Assembly: GCF_947090775.1 (NCBI RefSeq)
Contig: NZ_OX352321.1
Coordinates: 2,046,001 to 2,110,000, forward strand
Source: Pseudarthrobacter sp. MM222
Lineage (GTDB): Bacteria > Actinomycetota > Actinomycetes > Actinomycetales > Micrococcaceae
DNA length: 64,000 nt
Direction of reading: 5' to 3'
The notes under the pieces are model-generated. The model saw only the letters and a list, made by a program, of their open reading frames with translations. It ran no database searches and was not told where the DNA came from. Of the stretch, positions 17,124 through 27,500 are shown piece by piece. The position numbers and the translations under genes are program-made. Numbering within the stretch: the first letter of the stretch is position 1; every line of letters starts with the position of its first letter.

Positions 17124-17744
17124 CTATTCGAACCGGGACGGGTCGCCCATGCCGCGCCGGACGATCTCGGCGACACCGCCGGAGTAGTCGATGACGGTGG
17201 TCGGGTCGGATCCGGAGTCGCCGGAATCGATCACGGCATCCACGACGTGCTCGAGGCGTTCCTTGATTTCCCAGCCCTGCGTGAGCGGTTCCTCCTCATC
17301 GGGCAAGAGCAGGGTGCTGGACAGCAGCGGCTCACCCAATTCGGCGAGAAGGGCCTGGACCACGCGGTGGTCCGGGATGCGTACGCCCACGGTTTTCTTC
17401 TTCGGGTGCAGCAGCCGGCGTGGGACTTCTTTCGTGGCGGGCAGGATGAAGGTGTAGCTGCCCGGCGTGACGGCCTTGATGCTGCGGAAGACGTCGTTGT
17501 CGATCTGCACCAGCTGGCCCAGTTGAGCGAAGTCCTTGCACACCAGCGTGAAATGGTGCTTGTCGTCCAGCTGCCGGATGGTCCGGATCCGGTCCAGAGC
17601 GTCTTTGTTTCCCAACTGCGCGCCAAGGGCGTAGCAGGAGTCGGTAGGGTAAGCGATCAGGCCGCCTGAGCGGACGATTTCCACCGCCTGGCTGATTAAG
17701 CGCGGCTGCGGGTTTTCGGGGTGAACGTCCAAGTATCTCGCCAT
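17124..17744 (-). CDS. Sua5/YciO/YrdC-family protein (threonylcarbamoyl-AMP synthase-like)
   Basis: A 206-residue protein with the YrdC fold: 'GGLIAYPTDSCYALG' (nucleotide-binding loop), 'RTIRQLDDKHHFTLVCKD', 'GSYTFILPATKEVPRRLL', 'VGVRIPDH' and 'LLSSTLLLP'. The family makes threonylcarbamoyl-adenylate, the precursor of the t6A modification of tRNAs. The 'PTDSCYALG' form is that of the YciO subgroup, which has weaker or uncertain t6A activity, so another Sua5 may exist elsewhere. A TAAGCT box ends 6 bases before the ATG, so the mRNA is probably leaderless. Confidence 0.88.
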   Translation of the reverse strand: MARYLDVHPENPQPRLISQAVEIVRSGGLIAYPTDSCYALGAQLGNKDALDRIRTIRQLDDKHHFTLVCKDFAQLGQLVQIDNDVFRSIKAVTPGSYTFILPATKEVPRRLLHPKKKTVGVRIPDHRVVQALLAELGEPLLSSTLLLPDEEEPLTQGWEIKERLEHVVDAVIDSGDSGSDPTTVIDYSGGVAEIVRRGMGDPSRFE

Positions 17745-18008
17745 CCCACGAGCTTACGCCCGACGGCGGCCCGGCTCGCTTAGCCGGCCAGCGCGCCACC
17801 GCTTCCGCTCTGGCCGGCCCGGCGTCGGGCTCGCCGGCCCGGCGTCGTAAGTGACGGTCACCGGAGTCTGCCCTGCCTTGACTTCGACCGGATGCGCGAC
17901 GGGGAGTTGGCGGACGAAGCCGCAGTGTCGCGTTGCACTAGGCCGGTGTCGGTGCTAACCCTTGTGGGGTAGACGATCGACTCATGCACCCTACTAAGAG
18001 GAGTACCA

Positions 18009-18326
18009 ATGACTTTGTCCCAGGATGAAGACAGCTCACTGCGCCACTGGAGCGGCCGCCTGATCCAGGCGTTGCAGATCCTTGACCTGGAAGTCGACCA
18101 CGAGAAGATCGTTCAGGTAGCCGAGGAATCCGCGAAGGCCGTCGGGCCCCATGCGGACGCCATCAGCGCATTCATCGTCGGCTACGCGGCCGGCACTGCT
18201 TCGACCGCCGGCCGGAAGAGCACCAAGGACGCGGTTGACGCCGCTTCGAACAAGGTCCTCGAATTGTGCGAGCATGGCGAATCCGGGGGCCCGGACGAAA
18301 AGGGCTGGGCCAAGCGGGCACAGTAG
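18009..18326 (+). CDS. DUF6457 family protein
   Basis: A 105-residue cytosolic protein with the DUF6457 pattern: a helical N-terminus ('LRHWSGRLIQALQILDLEVD'), 'VAEESAKAVGPHADAISAFIVGYAAG' and a Lys-rich end. In actinobacteria this domain is found alone or fused to MobA-type molybdenum-cofactor nucleotidyltransferases. Its position next to a molybdopterin oxidoreductase fits a role in cofactor biosynthesis or insertion, which is inference. The ribosome site AGAGGAG precedes the ATG. A repeat array separates it from the convergent oxidoreductase gene. Confidence 0.82.
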   Translation: MTLSQDEDSSLRHWSGRLIQALQILDLEVDHEKIVQVAEESAKAVGPHADAISAFIVGYAAGTASTAGRKSTKDAVDAASNKVLELCEHGESGGPDEKGWAKRAQ

Positions 18327-18345
18327 CCTCACGCGTGCGCCACGA

Positions 18346-18575
18346 CTGGGCCTGTCCCGCGGAGCGCCGGATGGCCCCCGGGGGGACATGCTCTCCCGTC
18401 ACGGCCGCGGATGGACATGTTGGCTATATGTCCATTGGCCGCAGCCAGGACTGGGCATGTCCCGCGGAGCGCCGGGTGGCCCCCGGGGGACATGCTCTCC
18501 CGTCACGGCTGCGGATGGACATGTTGGCTATATGTCCACTGCCCGCAGCCAGGATTGGGCATGTCCCGCACTGGG
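18346..18575. repeat. Tandem ~105-bp repeat with GGACATG hairpins (array 1)
   Basis: Two nearly identical units (18346-18450 and 18451-18554) and the start of a third fill the gap between the DUF6457 gene and the convergent molybdopterin oxidoreductase gene. Each unit carries GGGCATGTCCC (GGGCCTGTCCC in the first), GGGGACATGCTCTCCC and a hairpin TGGACAT-N9-ATGTCCA (18412-18434 and 18516-18538). The rest of the 296-base gap has no gene. The same words build the larger array at 44656-45120. Confidence 0.9.
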
Positions 18576-18622
18576 CCGGTCCCGCAGGGGTCGCGCAGGG
18601 GTCACGCGAGGACCCGAGGGAC

Positions 18623-20980
18623 TCAGGGTGATGCGGGACTGGCGGCGCCGGAAGTTAGCGTGGACGAACTGTCCGGCGACTGGTCCAGACTAGGTTCGAG
18701 CCGGACAATCACCGCCTTGGACACCGGGGTGTTGCTGCCCTCGGCCGTATGGTTCAGCGGCACCAGCACGTTGGCTTCGGGGTAGTAGGCGGCCGCGCAG
18801 CCGCGGGCAGTGGGATAGGAGACCACCCGGAACTTGCGGACCATGCGTTCCGCGCCGTCCTTGTACTCTCCACGGATGTCCACGAACATCCCGTCGGCCA
18901 ACCCCAGCTCGGCGATGTCCTCCGGGTTCACGAACACGACGTGGCGGCCCTTCTTGATGCCGCGGTAGCGGTCGTTGTGGCCGTAGATGGTGGTGTTGAA
19001 CTGGTCGTGGGAGCGCATGCTCTGCAGGATCAGCGTGCCCTCGGGCTTTTCCACGTGTTCCAAGGTGTTGACCGTCAGCACGGCCTTGCCGGTCGGCGTC
19101 GGGAAGGTGCGGGAATCCCGCGGGCCGTTCGCGAGGATGAAGCCGCCTTCATGGCGGATCCGCTCGTTGTAATTCTCACAGCCGCCCACGACCCGGGAGA
19201 TGTGGTCCCGGATAAGGTCGTAGTTCTTCTCGAAGCCATCCCAGTCGGCCTGGATCCGACTGCCGACCACGGCCTTCCCGAGGCGGCTGACAATCGCCGG
19301 TTCGGACAGGAGATGGTGGGAAACGGGCTCAACGCTTCCCCACGAGGGGTGGACGGCGCAGACCGTGTCCTCCACAGACACGAACTGCTGTCCCGACTCC
19401 TGGATGTCGATCTCGGTCCGGCCCATTGTCGGAAGGATGAGGGCAGCGGCACCGGCCACCGTGTGCGACCTGTTGAGCTTCGTGGAAATCTGGACGGACA
19501 GCTCCGTGTTCTGCATGGCGGACTCGGCCGCGTTGGTGTCCGAAATGGCGCCCACGAAGTTTCCGCCGAGCGCTACGAAGACCTTGATGCCGCCGTCGCG
19601 CATCCGGTTGATGGTTTCCACGGCATCCACACCGTGTTCGCGCGGCGGTTCGAAACCGAACTCCTTGCCAAGGGCGTTCATGAACGACTGCGGCATCTGC
19701 TCCCAGATGCCCATGGTGCGGTCGCCCTGGACATTGCTGTGGCCACGGATGGGGGAGGCGCCCGCTCCGGGCTTGCCCATATTGCCGCGGAGCAGCAGCA
19801 GGTTGATTATTTCCTTGATCGTGGCCACGCCCTTCTTCTGCTGCGTGATGCCCATGGCCCAGGTGATGATTACCTTCTCGGCCTTCAGATAGCGGGCGGC
19901 CAGCTCGTCAATTTCCTCGACCCGAAGCCCCGTCGCTTCCAGCACCGCCTGCTCGTCCAGTTGACCGAGGTGTTCCTTGAGTTCCGCCAGGCCCTCGCAG
20001 TGCTCGGCCAGGAAGGCGTGGTCCAGAACGGTGCCGGGGTTCCGGTCCTCGGCGTCGAACACCCGCTTGGAGATCGCCTGCAGCAGTGCCATGTCGCCAC
20101 CGATCCGGATGTGCAGGAACTGGTCGGCGATCTCGGTGCCGCGGCCAACGATGCCCTTTACCTTCTGCGGGTTCTTGTAGCGGCGGAGGCCGGCCTCCGG
20201 CAGGGGATTGACGGCGACGATTTCGCCGCCGTTTTCCTTGCAGGCCTCCAGCTCGGTGAGCATGCGCGGGTGGTTCGTGCCGGGGTTCTGCCCCATGATG
20301 ATGATCAGGTCCGCGTTGGCGTAGTCGTCAAAGGAGACGGTCGCCTTCCCGATGCCGATGGTCTGGCCCATCGCCCAACCGGAGGATTCGTGGCACATGT
20401 TGGAGCAATCCGGCAGGTTGTTGGTGCCGTAGCCACGGACGAGCAACTGGTAGAGGAAGGCTGCCTCATTCGATGTCCTGCCGCTCGTATAGAACGCGGC
20501 GTGGTCCGGGGACTCCAGGCTGCCGAGCTTGTCCGCAACGATGCGGATCGCTTCGTCCCAGGTCACCGGCTTGTAGTGATCCTCGCCGGCAGGTTTGAAG
20601 ACCGGTTCGGTGAGCCGGCCCTGCATGCCCAGCCAGTATTCCGAGCGGCTGCGCAGTTCAGTCACCGAATGCTCATTCCAGAACTCGGGTGCGATCACCA
20701 CCGGCGTTGCCTCCCACGTGACGGCCTTGGCGCCGTTCTCGCAGAACTCGAAGGCCTTGCGGTGGTGCGGATCCGGCCAGGCGCAGCTGGGGCAGTCGAA
20801 GCCGTCCTTCTGGTTCATCGCGAGGACGGTCTTACGCGTACGGTTCAAGCCCATGTGTTCGATTGCGGGCTTCATTGAGTGCAGGACGCCAGGGATTCCG
20901 GCGGCCCAATCCTTCGGGCCGTGACCGACTTCCAGGTCCTTTTCGTCAGTTTCTTCCACTGAAGGATTCTTGCGCGTCAC
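18623..20980 (-). CDS. YdeP-type molybdopterin oxidoreductase (formate dehydrogenase alpha-like)
   Basis: A 785-residue member of the FdhF/YdeP branch (FdhA-like, TIGR01701 type). Near residue 60 'DCPSCAWPDPHHRKAFEFC' gives only three Cys where classical formate dehydrogenases have four, so the N-terminal iron-sulphur site is atypical. The Mo ligand is the Cys in 'CSNMCHESSGWAMG'. 'DLIIIMGQNPGTNHPRM', 'QKKGVATIKEIINLLLLRGN' and the C-terminal molybdopterin dinucleotide domain ('PTPTGKAVL', 'SHDQFNTTIYG', 'EANVLVPL') are intact. No Tat signal, so it is cytosolic; in E. coli YdeP is linked to acid resistance, and the true substrate is unknown. The GTG start has AAGGGAAG six bases upstream. Confidence 0.9.
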   Translation of the reverse strand: MTRKNPSVEETDEKDLEVGHGPKDWAAGIPGVLHSMKPAIEHMGLNRTRKTVLAMNQKDGFDCPSCAWPDPHHRKAFEFCENGAKAVTWEATPVVIAPEFWNEHSVTELRSRSEYWLGMQGRLTEPVFKPAGEDHYKPVTWDEAIRIVADKLGSLESPDHAAFYTSGRTSNEAAFLYQLLVRGYGTNNLPDCSNMCHESSGWAMGQTIGIGKATVSFDDYANADLIIIMGQNPGTNHPRMLTELEACKENGGEIVAVNPLPEAGLRRYKNPQKVKGIVGRGTEIADQFLHIRIGGDMALLQAISKRVFDAEDRNPGTVLDHAFLAEHCEGLAELKEHLGQLDEQAVLEATGLRVEEIDELAARYLKAEKVIITWAMGITQQKKGVATIKEIINLLLLRGNMGKPGAGASPIRGHSNVQGDRTMGIWEQMPQSFMNALGKEFGFEPPREHGVDAVETINRMRDGGIKVFVALGGNFVGAISDTNAAESAMQNTELSVQISTKLNRSHTVAGAAALILPTMGRTEIDIQESGQQFVSVEDTVCAVHPSWGSVEPVSHHLLSEPAIVSRLGKAVVGSRIQADWDGFEKNYDLIRDHISRVVGGCENYNERIRHEGGFILANGPRDSRTFPTPTGKAVLTVNTLEHVEKPEGTLILQSMRSHDQFNTTIYGHNDRYRGIKKGRHVVFVNPEDIAELGLADGMFVDIRGEYKDGAERMVRKFRVVSYPTARGCAAAYYPEANVLVPLNHTAEGSNTPVSKAVIVRLEPSLDQSPDSSSTLTSGAASPASP

Positions 20981-21597
20981 GTCGGACTTCCCTTCTACAA
21001 CACCACATGGTCTGGATGGTGCGCTCGTCTGCCACTACGCACCCTACCTTCAGGCCTACCAGTCAGCCCGCACCGCCGCAAGCGGCATAGCGGTCCCGTC
21101 CGGCGTCCCGTGCGCAGCGCAGACTCGCTGATGTCTAGCGAGCGGTATCTCTTTATCAACGACGTCCCGGAATCCTTCCAGGCAGGTGCCATTCGTTCGA
21201 CCACACCCCGGAAATCCAGGGCCGGGTACCTTAAAAATCTGGCCTACTTGGTAAGAAATCAATTTCCGAGTAGCCGGGTTTCATCCTCCAAGTATTCGGC
21301 GGGGCCTGGCGCTGAATACAAGTGGTAACTACTCGTGTGCCCCGGAAAAAGGCCACTACTGGACGATTGGGGCCGGTCGGAAGGCCACTTTCCCTAGTAG
21401 GAATTCCTAATTACTTCCCTTCGTGTTACGCGCAAAAATTGGTATCCAGCCACCTATGAAAGTGCTGAATAGGCTTCAAGTGCCCGTCATAATCATCCGT
21501 TTTAGGATCGAAATGTTGGAAATTGACCCTTACAAGATTTCTCCAAGAAATGCCCTGCATTGTTGCAGCATCATTCACTTAAAGAGGCAGGTTCGAC
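20981..21597. other. Divergent intergenic region between oxidoreductase and giant peroxidase
   Basis: 617 bases without a supported gene, separating two divergently transcribed genes. The half nearest the peroxidase is clearly AT-richer than the surrounding chromosome. A perfect 12-bp palindrome TAGGAATTCCTA lies at 21398-21409, within a stretch that also repeats AAGGCCACT; it could be an operator. The peroxidase ribosome site (AAAGAGGCAGG) is in the last 20 bases. I could not assign a convincing promoter. Confidence 0.5.
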
Positions 21598-24500
21598 ATG
21601 AACGTGTTCGCGAGTAAAAAGGTCCAGGGCCAAAGGCGTGTCTTTGGCACGCCGACCCGCGTGGTAGCAGCAGGGACAGCAATGGCGCTGCTCAGTTTCA
21701 TCGGATTAACAACGACGGCGGTGACGGCCAACGCCTTAGTGGCGCCGACCGGCCAGGGGTTCACCGTCAACGCGGCCGATTTGGCCTTCATCCTCAAGCA
21801 GATCAAAATCGCCGAAGCGCACGTGGCCAACACCACGTCCAGTACCGGCCCGTGTGGCGCTCTCGTCGGTACCGGGCCCAATCAGATCGCCAGCCCCCTG
21901 ATATCGCAGGGCCTGCGGACGGTGGACGGCTCGTGCAACAACCTCCAGACCGGCCAGGAAACGTTCGGCGCTGCTGATCAGATCTTCCCTCGGCTGACGA
22001 CCCCGGCATTTAAAGCTGCCGAGGCTGTGCCCCCGGGCTTCGGCCCGCCAGGTACAAGCTCATATGCGCAAAAGAAGGGCTTGGTCTTCGACTCTGAGCC
22101 GCGCACGGTCAGCAACCTGATCGTCGACCAGACCGCGAACAATCCTTCGGCTATTGAGGCCGCAGGCAACCCGGTGCGGACCCAGGGCAACGACGGTGTT
22201 GTCCCGTGTCCGGTGCCCCAGCCAACCCCCCCGGTCGCGGACTGTGTCCCCGCGGGAGAAACCCTGTTCATCCCGAACGTCACCACCGACGTCGGGCTTT
22301 CCCCGCCCTACAACTCCCTCTTCACCCTGTTTGGTCAGTTCTTCGACCACGGTGTGGACCAAACAGTCAAGGGCGGCGGAACGGTATTTGTTCCCCTCAA
22401 GGCCGATGATCCGCTGGTCGCGGGCCCGGACCACATCTTCGGCAACACCGACGACCTGGACCCGAACTTGCGGTTCATGGTGCTGACCCGGGCCAAGAAC
22501 CAGCCCGGCCCGGACGGTATCGCCGGAAACGATCCGGCGACGCCTGCCGACGAAAGCGCCGACGACGTCCAGGACGCGCTCAACACGGACTCACCCTTCG
22601 TGGACCAGAGCCAGACGTACACGTCCCACTCCTCCCACCAGGTGTTCCTGCGGGAGTACGCCAGCAACGCCGGCAAGCCAGTCTCTACCGGCAAGCTGCT
22701 CGGCGGCCCGCTAAACAGCGACGGAACCCCCGGTCCCACCTCGGGCGGCATGGCCACGTGGGCAACGGTAAAGGAGCAGGCTAAAACCCTTCTCGGCCTC
22801 CAGCTCGAGGACGCGGACGCCGTAAACATTCCCATGATCGCGGCCGACGCCTACGGCAAGTTCATCCCCGGCGGCAACGGACTGCCGCAGTACGTCACGG
22901 CGCACGGACTGGAGGAAGGCAACCTTGCCGCCCCGAAGCCGGTGCCCGCCGACGTGAAGTACTTCGACACGCCCTTCCTGACCGACATTGCCCACAATGC
23001 GGACCCGAGCAAGGCCTGCCGCACAGCTATCGGTGTCGGGCCTCAGCCGGCGGGCTGCCTGATTCCGGATACCGACGAGGACGCCTCGGCCGACTTCGCC
23101 AGCCAGCCGGCGGGGACCTACGACAACGAGATGCTCGACGCCCACTTCGCCGCAGGTGACGGGCGCGTCAATGAGAACATCGGCCTGACGGCAATCCACC
23201 AGGTGTTCCACTCGGAGCACGACCGGCTCGTCGACGACATCAAGACAACCCTCACGAACGACACTTCCACCCGCGGTGTCGCCGCCTTGGCCGAATGGCA
23301 GTCCACGTCGGGCGCAGCCGGCTGGAACGGAGAACGGCTCTTCCAAGCGGCACGGTTCATTACCGAGATGGAATACCAGCACCTGGTGTTCGAGGAGTTC
23401 GCCCGGAAAGTCCAGCCGGCAATCAACCCCTTCCAGCCATTCGCTTTTACGCAGACCGAGCTGAACCCGGCGGTCAAGGCCGAGTTCGCGCACGCCGTCT
23501 ACCGCTTCGGTCACTCCATGCTCACGGAGACCATCTCCCGCCGGAACGAGGACAAGCCCGGCAACGACAATGAGTTCGGCACGTCCGACGATATCCGCGG
23601 GACCACGAACGACATCTCACTGCTGGAGGGCTTCCTCAACCCGCCGGAGTACACCAACGGCGGCCCCGCCGGCTCGCTGACGTCTGAAGAAGCCGCCGGC
23701 AGCATCATCGCCGGTATGTCGGACCAGGTCGGCAACGAACTGGACGAGTTCGTGACGGACACCCTGCGCAACAATCTACTGGGCCTGCCCCTGGACCTGG
23801 CGACGGTCAACATGGCCAGGGCACGGTCCGAGGGCATCCCCCGGCTCAACCCGCTCCGCAGGGAGATCTTCAACGCGACAAACGACGGCGCGCTGAAGCC
23901 CTACATCAACTGGGTTGACTTCGGGGAAAACCTCAAAAACCCGACGTCACTGGTTAACTTCGTCGCGGCCTACGGCCGGCACCCATCAATCACCGGTGCT
24001 GGTCCGGACGCCGTCTTGGGAAATGGTGACGACGTTCCGGCAACCCTGGCCTCCCGGCGGGAAGCTGCGCGTCTGCTGGTGAACCCGGATATCATTGCCG
24101 GCGACGTTGCTCCGGCAGACGCTGCCGCGTTCATGAACAGCACGGACGGCTGGGCCAACGCCGGCACCAAGTCGACCACCGGCGTCGACGACATCGACCT
24201 CTGGGTCGGTGGCCTGGCCGAGATAACGAACGTCTTCGGTGGACTGTTGGGCAGCACGTTCAACTACGTCTTCGAGAACCAGCTCACGGACCTTCAGAAC
24301 GGCGACCGCCTCTACTACCTGGCGCGGACACCGGGCATGAACCTCCGCGCACAGCTGGAGGGCAACTCCTTCGCCGAGATGATGATGCGGAACACCAACG
24401 TCAAGTCGCTCAAGGCGGATGCCTTCGCCACAGCGGACTGCAAGTTCGAGCTGAAGAATCTCGCCGGAACAACGGACGGCTTTGCCCTTCACGGTAACAA

Positions 24501-27500
24501 GGTCCTGGACGACCCGGACTCGGAATGCAGCGAGCCGGATCTCCTGCTGCGCCAGCCGGACGGCACTATCAAGTACCGCGCCCGGAACGCCGTGGACCCC
24601 TCCGGAATTAACGGCCAAAGCGTCTACAACGGCACCGCCGCCATCGACCGTATCTACGGCGGCAACGACAGCGACACGTTCTGGGGTGGCGTCGGCAACG
24701 ACGTCATCGAAGGTGGCGACGGCGCTGACATCGCCCTGGGCGGGGAAGGCGACGATATCATCACCGATCTCGCCGGTGACGATGTCCCGAAGGGCGGTCC
24801 CGGCAACGATGCTATCGATGCCGGACCCGGCCTGGACATCGTGATGGGCGGCGACGGCAAGGACTTCTCCAACGGCGGAGCCAACATCAATGAGACCTTT
24901 GCCGGTGCCGGTGACGACTTCGTCATCGCCGGACAAGGTGAAGATGCCGTGTTTGGTGACAGCGGCGACGACTGGCAGGAGGGCGGTGACCAGCCGGACC
25001 TCATGCAGGGCGACAGCGGGAATCTGTTCTTCCTGGACGACTCCCAGACTCCCGGCCACGACATTCTCATCGGACAGGGCGGTGACGACGACTACGACAT
25101 GGAAGGTGGCGATGACGTCGGTGTCGCTGGTCCCGGCATCGAGAAGGTTGCGGGCGCTTCAGGCTACGACTGGGAAATCGGTCTGGGAGATCCCCAGCCG
25201 CAGGACGCGGATCTGGCACTCCCGATTCCGGGTCTGGATGTCCTTCAGGTCGGTGTCAGGGACAAGTTCAACGAGGTTGAGGCGCTGTCCGGCGCGGGCC
25301 TCGATGACAAGCTCCGCGGCGACGACGTGGATCCCAAGGCCGTGGGTGGCGCCGGATTCATTGGTTGCAACGTACTGGACCAAAACGGCCTGGACCGGGT
25401 TTCCGGCCTTGACGCCCTGGTTCCGGACCTGAACACGCCGCGGCAACCGGTATCAGATTTGTCAGCCACGGGTGACTGCCCACTTCTGAGTGGCGCAAAC
25501 GTCTGGGGCGATGGCAACATTCTCCTTGGCGGCGGTGGCAGTGACCTGATCGAGGGCCGCGGCGCCGACGACATCATCGACGGTGACGCCTACTTCAACG
25601 TCCGGCTGAGTGTTCGCACGGACGCTAACAACCCGGCCACGGAAATCGGCAGTGCATCCGTGACCGGTCCCGGGCAGAGCGCCATGGCCAGCCAGTACAA
25701 GAGGGACGCCGATGGCAAACTGACCGGGCCGACGCTCCAGGAATCCGTCTTCGCGGGCACGGTCAACCCCGGCAACATTGTTGCGGTCCGGGAGATCCTG
25801 ACCGGATCCGGCGGCACCGACACGGCGGTCTTCTCGGATGTCCGGGCGAACTACACGGTCACCACGACTCCCGTCGGGGCCGCACTCGGCGCACCCGGGT
25901 CGGTCACCACGGTGGTCCACAACGGTGGCGGCGTTGACGGTACGGATACCCTCCGCAACGTCGAGGTACTCCAGTTCTCCGACAGCATTGTCCCGAGCGC
26001 ACCGGCCATCGGCGCCGCAACGGCAGGCAACGCCCGGGCAACCGTCAACTGGACTGCACCGAGCGTCGGAACGGCCGACAGCTTCAATGTGAAGGTGTTG
26101 GACGTAACGACGAACCCGGCCGGCGTCGAAGTTGGCACGCCGCGGACCGCACCGGCAGGCACCACCAGCCTGGTGGTAACCGGCCTGACCAACGGATCCA
26201 CCTACAGGTTCCAGGTTTCCGCCACCAACGACGTCGGAACCAGTCCCTTCTCAGCCACCTCCAACACAGTGACTCCGTCGCTGCTTGCCGAGGCGACCGT
26301 CGCCGGGGCTCCGGCTATCGGGACGGCCACGGCCGGGAATGCTTCGGCTACCCTGACCTGGACCGCACCGGCCTCAGACGGCGGTGCGGCGATCACCGGC
26401 TATCAGGTGCGGGCCCTCGCCGGCACCACGGTGGCCGGGACCCAGACCGTCGCCGGTAACGTCGGCACCGTCGTCGTCACCGGGCTCACCAACGGAACGG
26501 CGTACACGTTCGACGTGGCGGCCATCAACGGTGTGGGAACGGGAGCCGCTTCGGCTGCTTCCAACGCGGTAACTCCCGCGGTCCCGGCGACCGTCGCCGG
26601 GGCTCCGACCATCGGGACGGCCACAGCCGGGAACGCAACGGCCACCCTGACCTGGACCGCACCGGCCTCCAATGGCGGTTCCGCGATCACCGGCTACCGG
26701 GTCCGGGCGCTCACCCTCGGCGGATCCACGGTAGCCGGGACGCAGACCGTCACCGGTAACGTCGGCACCGTCGTCGTCACCGGCCTCACCAACGGAACGG
26801 CGTACACGTTCGATGTGGCGGCCATCAACGGTGTGGGAACGGGAGCCGCCTCGGCTGCTTCCAACCAGGTGACCCCTGTGGCCCCGGCGACCGTCGCCGG
26901 TGCACCGACCATCGGGACGGCCACGGCCGGGAATGCCTCGGCAACCCTGACCTGGACCGCACCGGCCTCCGACGGCGGTGCGGCGATCACCGGCTATCAG
27001 GTGCGGGCCCTCGCCGGCACCACGGTGGCCAGGACCCAGACCGTCACCGGTAACGTCGGCACCGTCGTCGTCACCGGCCTCACCAACGGAACGGCGTACA
27101 CGTTCGACGTGGCGGCCATCAACGGTGTGGGAACGGGAGCCGCCTCGGCTGCTTCCAACGCAGTAACTCCCGCGGTCCCGGCGACCGTCGCCGGTGCACC
27201 GACCATCGGGACGGCCACGGCCGGGAACGCCTCGGCAACCCTGACCTGGACCGCGCCGGCCGCCAACGGCGGTTCCGCGATCACCGGCTACCGGGTCCGG
27301 GCGCTCACCCTCGCCGGCACCACGGTGGCCAGGACCCAGACCGTCATCGGAAACGTCGGCACGGTCGTCGTCACCGGGCTCACCAACGGAACGGCGTACA
27401 CGTTCGACGTGGCGGCCATCAACGGTGTGGGAACGGGAGCCGCCTCGGCTGCTTCCAACCAGGTAACTCCTGTGGTCCCGGCGACCGTCGCCGGTGCCCC

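Noticed and set aside
18749..20878. 709-codon open frame opposite the molybdopterin oxidoreductase
   Set aside because: The minus-strand protein has clear catalytic motifs; the plus frame has none and no ribosome site.
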